A DNA stretch of 64,000 nucleotides. Source: Platerodrilus igneus. Its lineage: Eukaryota; Arthropoda; Insecta; Coleoptera; Lycidae. Where the stretch lies: positions 221,001 to 285,000 of the forward strand of contig JARFIW010001254.1 in assembly GCA_036346225.1 (NCBI GenBank). The letters run 5' to 3'. Made by a program: the position numbers and the translations under genes. Below, piece by piece: positions 22,680 through 34,677 of the stretch (position 1 is the first letter of the stretch; each line of letters opens with the position of its first letter). The notes below the pieces were generated by a model. That model was not told the DNA's origin, ran no database searches, and was given only the letters and a program-made list of their open reading frames with translations.

Positions 22680-23112
22680 TAGGGCTATTAAGGTGGCTTA
22701 TTTAAATATTACAATGATGGCACATTCGTCATAGGATAAGCAGTTTTTTATTGAAACCGACAGTTCCGGTTATGGAATTGGGGCATGTTTGTACTAGTTA
22801 GGGGATTTGGACAAAAAAAATATAATCGCGTATAGTAGGACTCTTCGGGGACCAGAACTGAATTATACCGTGAGCGAAAAGGAAGCACTAACAATTGTGC
22901 ATTCACTTCAGACATGGCGAGTGTTTGTGTTAGGGAAACCGTTGGTAATCATAACCGACCATGAATCGTTATCGTATGTTTTAAGCTGTCCTTTGAAGAC
23001 AGGTCATTTGTCACGTTGTACACTCTTTATGCAGCAGTTTAATTTTGAAGTTAGGCACTGTAAGAGGTCAGAAAATAAATTAGCTGATGGACTATCGAGA
23101 CTTCCTATTTAG
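22680..23112 (+). pseudogene. Gypsy RNase H, directly joined to 3' LTR
   Basis: Starts in a broken frame (about 22740: FIETDSSGYGIG, first catalytic Asp) and continues in the open frame 22807-23112: YTVSEKEALTIVHSLQTWR (Glu), IITDHESLSYVL (Asp) and SENKLADGLSRLP at the end. The stop is at 23110-23112 and LTR sequence begins within about ten bases. In an intact gypsy element the integrase would follow, so integrase and the start of the LTR have been lost in one deletion. Confidence 0.92.
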
Positions 23113-23114
23113 AG

Positions 23115-24264
23115 TGCTTGTGGGTTTTGAATTACAGCTTTTTTTCAAGTGAAAGAAAGCTGCTGATTTTATTGTTATAACCATTCCGAAATTTTAAGTT
23201 AAGGTTAAGCGTGCAGGTTAACATTTTAAACCTGTTCTAGGAAGAACTGACCAGCAACGATATCAGCTGTTCCAAGAATCGACCAAAGCATCATTTCGTG
23301 CCGTGCCGCGAGTTACGTATCCCCCAATCCATATATGTACAATTAAATAGAAAATATTAAGAATTATTAGGAATTATTAAAGAAACTCAAGTTAAATGCA
23401 ACATTATATTTCAAGGATAAATAAGAAAAGGTTATTGATAGTTCACAATCAAGTTGTGAGAACGGATGTGAAATCATTGTATTCCAGACGTAAGTGATAC
23501 TGCAGGTGCAGGTCACAGAATAAAGAAATAAGCAAACATGAGCTCTGCAAGTTCCCACAGACATGTGAGGGGCAGGGACAACATAAATACCCCGGAAACC
23601 CCAGATCAGTCGGTCAGTCTTGAGTATTTCAGCTTTTACATTGTTGTTTGTTTAGGCTACTTGCCTTAATATTAATTCAATTATTATTTTATTTGGACTT
23701 AGAATAATTATATCAGTTTGTCAAAATTCCATATTTGTTTAAGAAATAAAATTTGTTACAAGAAGTTTTGGAGAAGTTTTTAAAAAGACCGCTCCCAAGG
23801 CCCGAAACGTAACTCGCGTTGGATTATATAATCGCAGTAAGTGTTAGTTTTAGGTTATTATTTTAGGTTAACTTATTATTTGACTGCTTACATCATAAAA
23901 TGGTTTATGTGTATTCGTGCCAGTTCACTGCTTATGTTGTTCTAGTTAATTGATATATCAAGATAGGTATTGAGAACGGTTGTTTATAATTTTAATTAAA
24001 TAAGTAGATGCTTTGGAGGGTGACCACCCTATGCTGGACTTCGTATACTTTTGAAAACTTGTAGAATTTTTGAATCAATTGACGATTCCTAGTGGCCGCT
24101 TCGATTACATATACCTGTATTCACTACCCTGAAATTCCCGTGATCAGACAAAGATGTTTTGTTTTTGTTTTTAAAAGAACATCAGTAAGATTCTTGTGAT
24201 TTTCCTGAGCATTATAGTCGGCGCTATCATCATTTTTATTGGCGTCCTTTCCCTGAGCATTACA
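23115..24264 (+). repeat. 3' LTR of the gypsy element (truncated)
   Basis: Matches the 5' LTR from 19178 onward. It is split by a solo LTR of another family at 23311-23814 and ends CCCTGAGCATTACA before the satellite resumes. Confidence 0.85.
23311..23814 (+). mobile_element. Solo LTR of an errantivirus-like element
   Basis: A 504-bp LTR with ends AGTTACG...CGTAACT (7-bp inverted) and a 4-bp target duplication CGCG (23307-23310 and 23815-23818). It is the same family as the LTRs at 46730 and 49675: shared GTATCCCCCAAT, TGAGATCTGCAAGTTCC-like, CAGTCAGTCTT-like and AAGGCCCGAA near the 3' end. A solo LTR implies LTR-LTR recombination after insertion. Confidence 0.92.
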
Positions 24265-25900
24265 AGAGGATGAGGTTACAAAACTTAAAAGAGTTGTATA
24301 TCTATTACAAAATGATGTCTGCTAAATTTGCGTGCTCGAATAATCATCCATCTAAAGGAGCTTCAATTCAGCATCCTTCAATCCAATGTAACCGCCATGT
24401 CGTTAAAGTAAGGGTAAGGGGTGAAGTAATAAATCTTAAAAAATTGTATCTCTTTTACCATGCGATTTCTGCTAAATTTGTTGACACAAACAATTATCTA
24501 CCTGAAGGAGCTTCAATTCAGCACCCTTAATACCATTGTAACTATTGTAATTAAAGTATGGGTAGGGGGTGAGCTAATAAATCCTTAAAAATCATATCTC
24601 CATTACGAAATGATGTCTACCAAATTTGTTTGCATGTATAATCATTTACCTAGAGAAACTTCAATTCAGTACCCTTCAATCCAATGTACACACCATCGCT
24701 AAAGTAGAGGTAGGGGATGGAGTGGTAAATCTTAAAAAATCGTATTTCTTTATAAAATATTGGCTGTTAAATTTGTTGATGCAAACATTCATATACATAA
24801 AGCAGCTTCAATTCAGCATCCTCAATCCAATGCAACCGCTATCGTAAGGGAGGATCTCAGAAATTGTATTTCCATTTTGTAATTATGTCTTAAATTTGTT
24901 TGTGCGAATAATCATCTACTTAAAGGTGCTTTAATTCAGCACCCTCCAATTCAATGTAACCACCGTCGGTAAAGTAGGGTTAGGGCGTAAAGTAATAAAC
25001 CTCAAAAGATTGTGTCTACTTTATGAAAGGATGTCTAGTAATCATCTACCTAAAGGAGCTTCAATTTAGTATCCTTCAGTCCAGTGTACCCATCCTCGTT
25101 AAAGCAGGGGTAGGAGGTGCAGTTATAAACTATATTGTATTTCCGTTACAAAATGATGTCTGCCTAATTTGTTTGTGCGAGTTGTCATCTACCTAATGGA
25201 GTTTCAATGCACCCTTCAATATAACGTAACCACCATTGTTATAGTAGGAGTAGGATATGAAAAAATGTTTGCTAAGTTCGTTTGCATGAAAAATCATCTA
25301 TCTATAGGAGCTTCAATTTAGTGCTATCTAATCCAATTCAGCATCCTTCAGTCCAGTGTAACCACCAACGTTAACGAAGGGGTAGGGGTGAAATAATAAT
25401 TCTTATTAAATTATATTTTTCTTACGAAACGGTGTCTGCTAAATTTGTTTGCGTGAATAATCATGTATGTAGAAGAGCTTCAATTCAGCACCCTTCAATC
25501 TAATGCAACGATGGTCTTTAATATAGGGGTGAGGGCTGAGGTTACAAATCTTAAAAGAATCGTATCTCCATTACGAAATGATGTCTACTAAATTTGTTTT
25601 TTCTGAATAAGCATCTATTTAAAGGAGCTTCAATCCAGCGTCCTTCAATTCAATGTAACCACCATTGTTACAGTAAGGGTATGGAGTAAAGTAATAAATC
25701 TTAAAAAATTGTAGGTCCTTTAGGAAACTATGTCTGCTGTTTACGCATGTAGTCATCTACCTAAAGGAGCTTCAATTAGCACCCTTCTAACCAATGTAAC
25801 CACCATCATTAAAGTAGGGGTAGGGGTGAACTAATAAACTTTAAAAATTTGAATCTCCTTTACAAAATGTTGTCTGTTAAACTTGTTTGCATGGCTACTT
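24265..25900 (+). repeat. About 150-bp tandem repeat, right part
   Basis: Roughly eleven diverged units of the same family as 17640-18660, continuing in the same orientation after the gypsy insertion. Open frames such as 24270-24530 are satellite. Confidence 0.92.
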
Positions 25901-26200
25901 GTGCACTTAGACGAGCTTTTTAGAAAAAACTGCAAACTGCATAAAAGCAATTTTTTGGTAGCTAAAATAGTTAGTCTATATTCTGCCTCTGCAGACAAAC
26001 CATATTTTCAAAAAATCTTTAATCAATAACTAAGAAACATGAGTATTTCAAATTTCTTACTAGAATGCGCATAGGACTCTTCCAAATTGTGTAATCGAAA
26101 TTTATCAATAAAAAGGGTGTATACTTACGACTAAACCTAGAGTTAATCAATCTCACAGGATAGTCATACTTATAAAATCGTAATAGTATTAAGTTGTACA
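25901..26200. other. No recognisable feature
   Basis: Unassigned AT-rich DNA. Confidence 0.5.
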
Positions 26201-26770
26201 AGCCATTCTAGGGGGTGAATACATGTCACCACTAAAAACTGAAAACATTAAAAATTACATTTATGGCGATAATGTGTGCGAATTGAACTAGGGATAAAAA
26301 TACCTCTTACTAGTAGCTAGTAGCCGTCCTCGGGATGAAAAAGCCACCCCCCAAGTAGAAAAACGTAAAATCTGCAATTATAGCGATCGTGCGTGTAAAC
26401 CAAATTAGTGTTAAAAAATACCTCGTTCTATGAGCTATAAAACCATTCTAGTGCGAAATTCTTACAAGCCGTTCTAGGGATGGTAAAGTCACCCCCAAAC
26501 AGAAAAACGTAAATCTGCAATTATGGCGATTCGATTATGTGTGCGAATAGTAGGGTTAAAGATATCTCTTACTAGCAGCTATAAAACCATCCTAGTGCGA
26601 ATTCCTTACAAGCCGTCCTCGAGGTGGAAAAGCCAGCCGCAAGCAGAAAAATCTAAAATGTGCAATATGGCAATCATGTGTGCAAATCGAACAAACAAGG
26701 CTTAAAAAATACTTCCTACTAGTAGCTATAAAACCATACTAGTGGGAATTTCTTACATGCGTGGTGGGGA
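26200..26770. repeat. Tandem repeat, about 130-155 bp, four units
   Basis: Units share AGCTATAAAACCAT, CCTAGTGCGAATT, CTTACAAGCCGTCCT, GCAGAAAAACGTAAA and GGCGAT...GTGTGCGAAT. The units are diverged. No gene. Confidence 0.85.
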
Positions 26771-27043
26771 TGGAAAGCTGCTGCTATACATTGTTGTGTA
26801 ACGTATTTTTTTTCCTGGTTACAGTTAGTTCAATAAAATAAAAATAAAACAGCTGTATTTTAAAGCATTTAATTTGTGAATTATCAACCAATAAAAATTA
26901 ATATATAATATTAGTAATAACACATAGATTCTGGTATATCTATACTTTAAGGTTTGTTGCCAAGCGCTGTCAAGTTGTGAGTCGGCACTTTATTCCCAAC
27001 GTCCGAGAGTGTAAGACGCTTTTGTAGACGTGATAAAGTCAAA

Positions 27044-27173
27044 ATGGCCCTGTTAAAACACGTGGCTTCTAATAAAGTCAAAAAGAAAAAGTAGAGAATA
27101 ATAGATTCTTACGGTCTGGAGATCGAGCCTAACAGCGGTTGCGTGAGCACGATTTTTGATAAGCCTCGCTTCA
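27044..27173 (+). pseudogene. Possible broken first coding exon
   Basis: An ATG in a strong context (CAAAATGG) opens MALLKHVASNKVKKKK, hits TAG, then continues in the same frame RIIDSYGLEIEPNSGC and VSTIFDKPRF up to a good splice donor, CAA/GTAAGT, at about 27173. The surrounding 27000-27180 is less AT-rich than its neighbours. One nonsense change inside an otherwise protein-like exon suggests a decayed gene, a processed fragment or a base error. I do not recognise the protein and find no matching downstream exon. Confidence 0.3.
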
Positions 27174-27179
27174 AGTAAG

Positions 27180-30100
27180 TTAGTTGATCCCGACAGGCCT
27201 GAGAATATGGAACCCCTTCAGGACATCATTTGAGACAGTTAGTATATATTAATACAATAAATTATTCTAATATTTTTCATATAGTGCAATATCTTGAGGA
27301 CATATCTTCAACAACAATTTTCGATGATAAACTAAATAAAATTTTCGTAGCAATAATTTAAAGCAAAGATTTATGGTTTCGTTCTATTTAGTTTAACATG
27401 CAGTAAAGTAAAAGTTCATCCTACATGGAATCTAGAAATTTCAAACGTACCGATGACTAATGACACACGGTTATTACGCTGGAAATGTTCAACAGCTGTC
27501 GTCAAGGCTAGCACCTGCTATACATTTGGATGCACGTGAGTGTTTGTAACTTTTCATAGCTTTGAAACTATAGTAAATTATTATGAATTATCCAACTTTG
27601 ATTATTTGAGAAACAAAAATATAAAGTAGTTTTTTTAAGAAGTTAGTAACATTAACGTATAAGTATCTTGCTTGTCAGTTTGTTTGCACACGCATTCAAA
27701 CAATGTATTTTAAGAAATTTAGGATGACAACTTATGTCAGACAAAAAATGTTATAGATTCTGTTTTCTAATCTAGACGCCATATGCTGTCTTGGTTAATT
27801 TTACATTATGTTTAAAGACTTTCAGGTCATGTAAAAGCACTTTCATTGGTGTAGGAAATTCGCGTGTTTTTAGTAGATTACAACTAAATTAGAATATTTA
27901 CATTTTACAATCTCTGCTCTTTGATAATCAATTTTTTGTTGTAATAATCAGGGAAGTACTTCTATGATTAAAGTAATCTTATGTGTTATGAACAGTTAAT
28001 AAATTACATGTTTTATCTAATTAAATCTTATAGAAATGGTCTACTTATGGATCTTAATTTTGAATGTTAAATTTCACAATTTTAATTTAAATTTAATTTT
28101 TTTAAATTTAAATTTAAATTTAAATTTCACAATTATGAAAAAATAAGACAATGATACAAACTTAAATATTGCAGTCACCTGTATATAATCAGACATTTAT
28201 TCAAATAGAATTCCTTTTGTTTTTGAAAGACGTTTTATTATTCAACATTTAATAAAAAAGAAAATAGTGCAAGTCCTCCTTAAGTAAAAAGAGTGTGTAA
28301 TGAAAATGAATTCCCTTAGTATATTTTAGATGCCTAAATTATATTATTCTATTTTTGGCAAATGCTTTTGAGGACACAAATGGTGTCCATGTTGTGCTTT
28401 TGTTTGTTCACAGGTAAAGCTGAGACATCTGTTTGACATCTGGTGGTTGAGGTCTTGGTAAGTGTGCCCGAAAGAGTGAAATTCAAGTTATATGGCTATG
28501 TTAGTGGTGTTAAGATAAGGTTTCCGCATTCCCCTTATACAAGCACAGTTAAATTTTGTTGGTTATTGTATTAAAAAATACGGTGGCGCTCATTAAAGGT
28601 ATTTTTGGTCTATTATTCACCCATGACCCAAGCTCATGATCTACCCAGAGCTAACACTCGACTAGCCGTTTATATCTTAAGAGTTTTCTTTGTCTCAAGC
28701 CATTTTCCATCCGACATTACCTTGGGCTTAAAAGAAAAGAAGAAATTCTTGACCTTGTGATATCAGATTAAGGTTTAGAAAATTGGGAGGTTTGAGTTAT
28801 AGCTGATAGTCACGAGGATAAAGAAATATAAAATATACAAAAAAAATATAAATATTACAGTTGTTTATGAGTATATTGTTCTTAATGTAATTTCATACAT
28901 AGTTTAAGAAATCGTTTTAAAGAATTAGATTTTTCACTGATGAAAACTTCTGGCGCAACTCTATCTAATAAAATCAAGAACAATTTCATTTCGGAAAAGT
29001 ATTTTACAAAATGAGTGGTATTTGGAGTGCAATTTCTATTTCAAATGCTTTTGAAAACAAAAATATTTAAGGAAAAATGTGTGAGCTTAGCACATTGGGA
29101 CACCAATACCTAGTATTGCTCCTACATGAATTTCTTACCAACGTTTAAGAGTGGTGTTTTCCGTTAAATTGCAACAATAACAATTAACATTTTGTGTTCT
29201 TGGAACTTTATCTAATAGGATCATCTAATCTTTTGAAAATCAACATTTTGCGTCTTGTATTTAATGCGATCAACTTTATCACTGAGGATATAATAGCTAG
29301 TACCTTTCTCATAAAGTATTTTATCTTTATTTCAAGTTTGTTCTTTGCTATCTTTTTTCTTAAGTGGCTATATGAAGCAATTGTTCTACATAGAATCTTA
29401 AAATATAGGAATTCAAGTACATAAGAAAGGTTCTCATCTAGAATGATCGTTTGTGAGTATAATGTATGCAATTTTAGCAGATAGTAAAGGGGAAAGTCAG
29501 GTGGTGTGTTCTCTTTAGTGAAAAAATTTTAAAATTAATCCAATCTTCCAAAATTTGAATAAATAATTTTTGACAGACCTTGTCTTAACAGCTTATTTAG
29601 GATAACATTAACTGTACTAAGCTACCGACACAATAATCAACACGATTTGTTATCAGCAAAATAAGTAAAATATTAATTTAACCAGAGCATGCAACTTTTA
29701 AACCTTCACTGAGAACATTGTCGGAAATAATGGATCCGGTCAGCTCTACTGTAGCATTGGTTTCATTCGCTATTCGCAATAGTTCCTAAAGGAAACATAG
29801 TAGAATAAAAAAATATTTATGTAGGGACTCGAATTTAGTTGGCAGGCCGAGGTCAGAATATCCCACATGTTAATGCCTTTTACATTTAGTTTAATTTCTA
29901 ACATAAGTCAAATATCACATATTACATAAATTGTTAAGTGCCTCCCTGGCTTTTACACATTTATCATTATCCAAAACGATCCAACCCGAACCAAGTGAAA
30001 CATATCCCTTGTATTCCTGTTTTAACCTTACAAATAACAGACGTTGATTTATGGTTACTACGTGTTCGTCGTTTGTTCTTAAAACATCGTGCATATCACA

Positions 30101-31015
30101 TTGCACGTTGCACTTAAAAACAAGCACACAGGTGCTCATGTGCATGGATTGAATTATCGCAGTGAACAATTACAAATCAATGGTCATAACATACATTGTT
30201 TTTTGTGGCAATAAAACATTCGCTTGTTGGCATCTTTAGAACACTGGTGATGCTTTGCTATGGCATGAAATGGCAATCAACCTATGAAATACAGTCCTAA
30301 ACAAAAGAAAATTTTTTCGTTACACAATTTGGCATTACCAGCGTGGTCGAACGTGTACTGTAAGTAGAAAGCTATTATTTTAATCTTTCACTGCATACAA
30401 CAGTTATTGGACCTTCATCGCGGATAATTAATTTTAATTTGTGGCTTTTTCGTTGTACATTTTAACAAACAAGCAAAGTTCATTTCGTATTGGTTTGCAC
30501 AAATTAGTCGTGAATTCATTGTAATACAGTTCTGTAAAGTGCAATTCATTCACATAAATCATAATTCTTTTCTTAAATTTTTTAAACATAGCAAATTTAG
30601 TTAGGTTGGTACAGTGTTTAAAATTAGATGAAAATTCCATTGAATAGTAAATTATTTGTGGCATTAACATTCCTAAAACATGCGTGAACACATTTTAGTC
30701 GCTTGATTTTCATTTCAGGTAACTTATAAAAACGGGGAATATTTTTAACCCTCACTAAGATTGTTAAGTTTTTAAAATACATGTATCTCTGTCACACAAA
30801 TGTTGTGAAAGTATTTAGTTCATTTTAACGACGGAAAAGCTTGCAGTTTCTTGGAACCGGATGTACAACAGGTGGTTGTTATCTGAACAAGTACAGATTG
30901 GAAAAATCTAGTATTCCCTGCTAGAAATTACAGTGTTGGATTCAGGTTTACTGGAAAATAAATACTTTAATTTTTAAAGTTATTCACATTGATCAAAGAA
31001 ATTAATTTCCTCGTC
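27180..31015. other. Long stretch without recognisable genes
   Basis: AT-rich DNA. Small open frames (29194-29424, 29915-30169 minus, 30434-30691 minus) have hydrophobic or random composition and no motif. A short AAATTT palindromic microsatellite lies at 28083-28128. Confidence 0.5.
28083..28128. repeat. AAATTT microsatellite
   Basis: Repeats of TTTAAATTTAAATTTAAA, self-complementary and AT-only. Confidence 0.85.
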
Positions 31016-31020
31016 TAATA

Positions 31021-31305
31021 GTCAATAATTATTGGTCAGCATTAAAAAATGCACCAAAGGCTAGATCAAATTCGTTAGTAGAGCTTAGAGATTTGGTTAA
31101 TTGTTTTGTTGAAAATTTTGCAGGTTTAGATCAAACAAAAATTGATTTAGTGGATTTTATTAAATTTAATTTGCTGTCGAAAAAATTAGATCCTCATTTT
31201 CTAAAAACATTTAAATTGGAAAATGTGGAAGAAATTCTAAAATACGAACAGTTAAAGTTGTACATTGAAAAGCATTTTAAAGCGTTAGAAGTCAGTAAGG
31301 TATAG
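31021..31305 (+). pseudogene. BEL/Pao-like Gag fragment (DUF1759 type)
   Basis: An open frame of about 90 codons (longest ATG form 31093-31305) reads WSALKNAPKARSNSLVELRD, then LVNCFVENFAGLD, LVDFIKFNLLSKKLDPHFLK and FKALE near the end. A helix of this kind, followed by an L-x-KLD-P motif and a C-terminal (F)L-x-x-ALE, is characteristic of the DUF1759 region of BEL/Pao retroelement Gag. No protease or RT follows within 2 kb, so it is an isolated scrap. Confidence 0.55.
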
Positions 31306-33115
31306 TCGAAACCATGAAAGAAGTCGTCTGCGTCCTACCTTTGTTCATGAATACCAAGGGTTCGGAACGATAAATTAATAAAGTAATTTCTCAAGGTATT
31401 TTATTCCAAAAAAAGATATCGATAATTCACTTATTGGTAAAGGCATGGTAAACATAACATCTCAGAGATAATGGAGAAGATAATGATAAACACCTAACCA
31501 TCTATGGGTTAGAGCATTAGATAAGATACGATAATGTCTCCAAGATATTTTCGAGAAAAAAGATAATTAACCAATCATGGTTACATAATGTCGGTAAAAT
31601 AAAATCCTTAAGACGCTCTATTATAAGCAATTGATATTAGACATTTGTAATTTAGCCTAAAAACTTAAGGTATGATAAAATATTACCATCAAAGAAATTT
31701 TTTTAAGACGTAAAATCTCCAGAAGGGAGGAGCTCTGTGAAGTGGGCTTGTTCACTTAAACGCATGCGGGACCAATTCGCCTGGGGTTGCAATCCCTGCA
31801 CCCCGGTGTTGATTAGACAGGTCGGCAAAGCCAAGACAATAACAACGTTTCACTATCCCCATATATCGTCCGTAGACACTGGCGATGTACAGCTAGACGA
31901 ATGTCCTCCATGCCCACGGCGCAATGTCGTGAAATAACAACCCCCTAGCCATGCAACGACTTTGAAAAATAAAAAGGGAAAAGAGGAATAAAGGACGATC
32001 AAAGAGGAAAATGAGAAGTTAGGAGCTATGTAGCAACCCAGTTAGAAGAGAGGAAGGGCTCGCATTGAACAAAAAACGATAGGAAAACGGTGGATAACCA
32101 AGCACTACTCGCCAGCCAAGATGTAGTCAGTTGCCCGGAGTGAGAGAACACTACTCTTATACGATGGACGGTTGTCTTGGGACTAAGACAGGTCCACCAA
32201 TGGAAAAATTAAGAATTAAAATGGAGAATGAGATAAGAAAACAGTAAAAATTTTGGATAAGCATCCTAGCTAGGTGGCAGAGAGAGAAGAGAATATCCGC
32301 GTTAAGACAGATTGGTCTAAAAGACTATCTGCGATATTAACGATATGATAAAACTTTTATCCCCACGTAGATAGTTGAAAACAATTAAATTCCAAATAAA
32401 AATTAGGTAAATCATCTTCTTACAGAGCACAGCCGCTGCAATTGGAAAATCAAATAAAGGTAGCGTGAACAACTTTACTATATCCCACGATATTTTCCAA
32501 GACATTACTGCCATAAACACAACAAGAATGCCTTAGCATTCCTATAATATAGAAATGATTGATAACGGAAATGTAAAAAAATGATTGAAGTATATGCGTA
32601 AGAAAACACATCGAATAGAAATTCCCTGTATTTGCAATTGCAGAAACTGACTTTTTACTACAGAGGCATTGGTTGCAATCCTATGTACATTCCATGAGCA
32701 AAGTATCAGTCCTAGACATCAACCTAAGTCAGGTCGTAACGATTTGCCGGTTTGTTCAGACGAAACATAAGTCAGCCACAATAATAACCGCAGTAGATTT
32801 TGGCATAATAATCAAATAAAAGATAAGAATTTAAAGGAAAATTCAATATTCTTGTATGTAATCATCATGGTAAAGGAAATTATACTAGGAATGTGAGGAT
32901 GTCTTTTAAAACAGGAGACTATGAAGGCCCAACAAGGTTTCAAAACTTTTAGGTTAAAGGGTTAATAATTATATAGATGCAAAAGGGTTCGACAAGTAGA
33001 TAATGTTTAGGTACAGAAAATAAAGCTAAAAAAAAGCTTGGACAAAACAAGGATGGAAAAGCAAAGAGAAATATGCTTATATAAAGATATGAAAACAAAA
33101 GTAAGTTTATATTAC
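31306..33115. other. Unassigned; a GC-richer island at 31735-32060
   Basis: Around 31737-31937 base composition rises and a 66-codon frame (CNPCTP, CPPCPRRN) is open. The sequence looks like the edge of a transposable element, but I cannot place it. The rest may include the 3' LTR of the minus-strand gypsy element whose integrase starts at 34181, but no matching 5' LTR was found. Confidence 0.35.
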
Positions 33116-33117
33116 TT

Positions 33118-34190
33118 GTAAGGAGCAGATGAAAAAGGTTTTGAGTCTTTAATATGCCAACGTCTTTGAGGTTTACCATTTAAATCTTGCAATTCATATA
33201 GTAACGGAGAGATTACTCGAGTGAATCAACATCAGATAAATTTAGGAGCTAGTTTAGTGGAAAACTTTTTAGTAGCATCAGATAACACATTATTTTTCTT
33301 CCATACTTGTTCACCCAAGGCAAATGAAATATCTTTTTTACGGAGATTGTAATGATTTTTACTCTTTCCATAAGCTTTAAATAATTTTTTTCTGACTTTT
33401 GTAAAGATAGATGATAATTGTTGTTGATCTTTATTCCAACGTATTTTTTCATCAAATTCAACTACATCTGTATTATCGGGAATGGAGCCATAATAACTAC
33501 CATCAATTGGGATATAACAGTCAAATACTAAAAATGATGGTGAAAAAGAGTGGATTCATGTTTAAAAGTTCTCAAAGCGTGCGTAATTTGAAATATATTT
33601 TCATCCCATTTAATATGGTCAGATTCGATATATGAAGAGGTACTGGTAATAATTACATGACTAATGCATTTAGTTGGGTTTACTTGGAGGGTGATACCTG
33701 GCATTGAACCAGATCTTCTGAATTTTATAACTTTTTACGAACTCTTGACAAAACTTTAGAAAGAAATTTGACCTTTGTCGCAAAGAACAATTTTAGATAC
33801 ACCGAAGATAAGAAAAACTTGTTGCTCTAAAAACTTAATAATTGTAGAAGAGGTAGCTTTTTGTAGAGGATGAACGAAAACAAATTTAGAAAACCAATCA
33901 GTTACTACCAGTAGGTATTGATTACCTTTCTTAGATTGAGGAAGGTGTCCTAATATGTCTAGAGAAATTAATTGAAATGGATAAGATACTTTTTTTAACG
34001 TACCCATTAAACCGGGACGAGCTTCTTGTGAATTCTTTTGTGCACCACAAGCTTTACAATTTTTAATGTAACGGCAAAAGAATTGTTTTAAATTGAGCCA
34101 ATAATAAAAATAAGAAATTTTCGATATAGTTTTTGTAACACCTAAATGTGCAGAGGTAGGATCATCATGAAACATTTTCATAACTTCAAG
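33118..34190 (-). pseudogene. Minus-strand gypsy integrase (broken)
   Basis: The open frame 33756-34181 (minus) begins with an HHCC finger (FHDDPTSAHLGVTKTISKIS, then CKACGAQK) and runs into the catalytic core (ISLDILGHLPQSKKG, VVTDWFSKFVFVHPL, first Asp at SLDI; second Asp in VLCDKG). Farther along, in other frames, a conserved C-terminal stretch can be seen (about 33300: VWKKN and LSDA; about 33150: QRRWHIKD). The pattern is that of arthropod Ty3/gypsy integrase. Frameshifts separate the parts. Between this and the gag zinc knuckle near 34600 the protease, RT and RNase H are missing. Confidence 0.9.
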
Positions 34191-34632
34191 TGGATAGGAG
34201 GTAGGGATTACTGATTTCTATTCAGGTAAATTGGCAGGTTTAAATGAAGAAGAACTAACGAATTTATATAAACGATTTTGGATAACACCGAAAGAAGGGT
34301 AGTTTTCAGATGTTTAGTTACTTTTTGTACCATATAAGAGTACCAGGTATCGGGTATTAAATTAGGGAGATTTAAGGCAGCTGGAGGTGTATGACGTATT
34401 TCATTTAAACAATTAGGGGTTGGTGGTGAAGATATATTATTAGAAGCATAATCATTGTTTTTTCATAACAAAGGTAACGATATAACAGATTTTAAGTGGT
34501 GGCGATAACGGTAGTTTTGTGGTCTTAGGCGATTTTGAGATAAAGGGGCGCTTATACTCTGAACAAAGGCGTTCCTTCGGTAGTTTTCCGGCCCATTACA
34601 AGGAGAACAATAATTTTTATAAACATTTGGGT
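34191..34632 (-). pseudogene. Deleted gypsy gag-pol joint
   Basis: On the minus strand, CSPCNGPENYRRN near 34600 looks like the second half of a Gag zinc-knuckle region. LNLPNLIPDTWYSYMVQKVT near 34360 looks like the linker that normally precedes the integrase finger. The roughly 2 kb of protease, RT and RNase H expected between them are absent, so this copy carries an internal deletion. Confidence 0.6.

Positions 34633-34633
<1 letters not shown>

Positions 34634-34677
<44 letters not shown>
34634..34677. repeat. (TAA)n LINE tail
   Basis: About 14 TAA units at the 3' boundary of the minus-strand LINE. Confidence 0.93.

Larger units (their letters stand above)
18661..24264 (+). mobile_element. 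Ty3/gypsy element with nested insertions
   Basis: The layout is 5' LTR, primer-binding site, gag, protease, reverse transcriptase, RNase H and 3' LTR. Integrase is missing. It is inserted in the 150-bp satellite, which reads continuously across it. The ends look like TGT...ACA, with AGGG before and AGAG after as a possible diverged 4-bp duplication. The 3' LTR begins directly after RNase H and lacks about 500 bp found at the start of the 5' LTR. The coding region has many frameshifts. Two younger insertions sit inside: a fold-back element in the 5' LTR and a solo LTR of another family in the 3' LTR. Confidence 0.85.

Noticed and set aside
24270..24847. Small proteins with repeated peptides
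   Set aside because: They lie wholly in the 150-bp tandem repeat.
28414..28457. A 44-bp exon between a good acceptor and a GTAAGT donor
   Set aside because: It does not continue the frame of the possible exon at 27044-27173 (an immediate TAA) and nothing else supports it.
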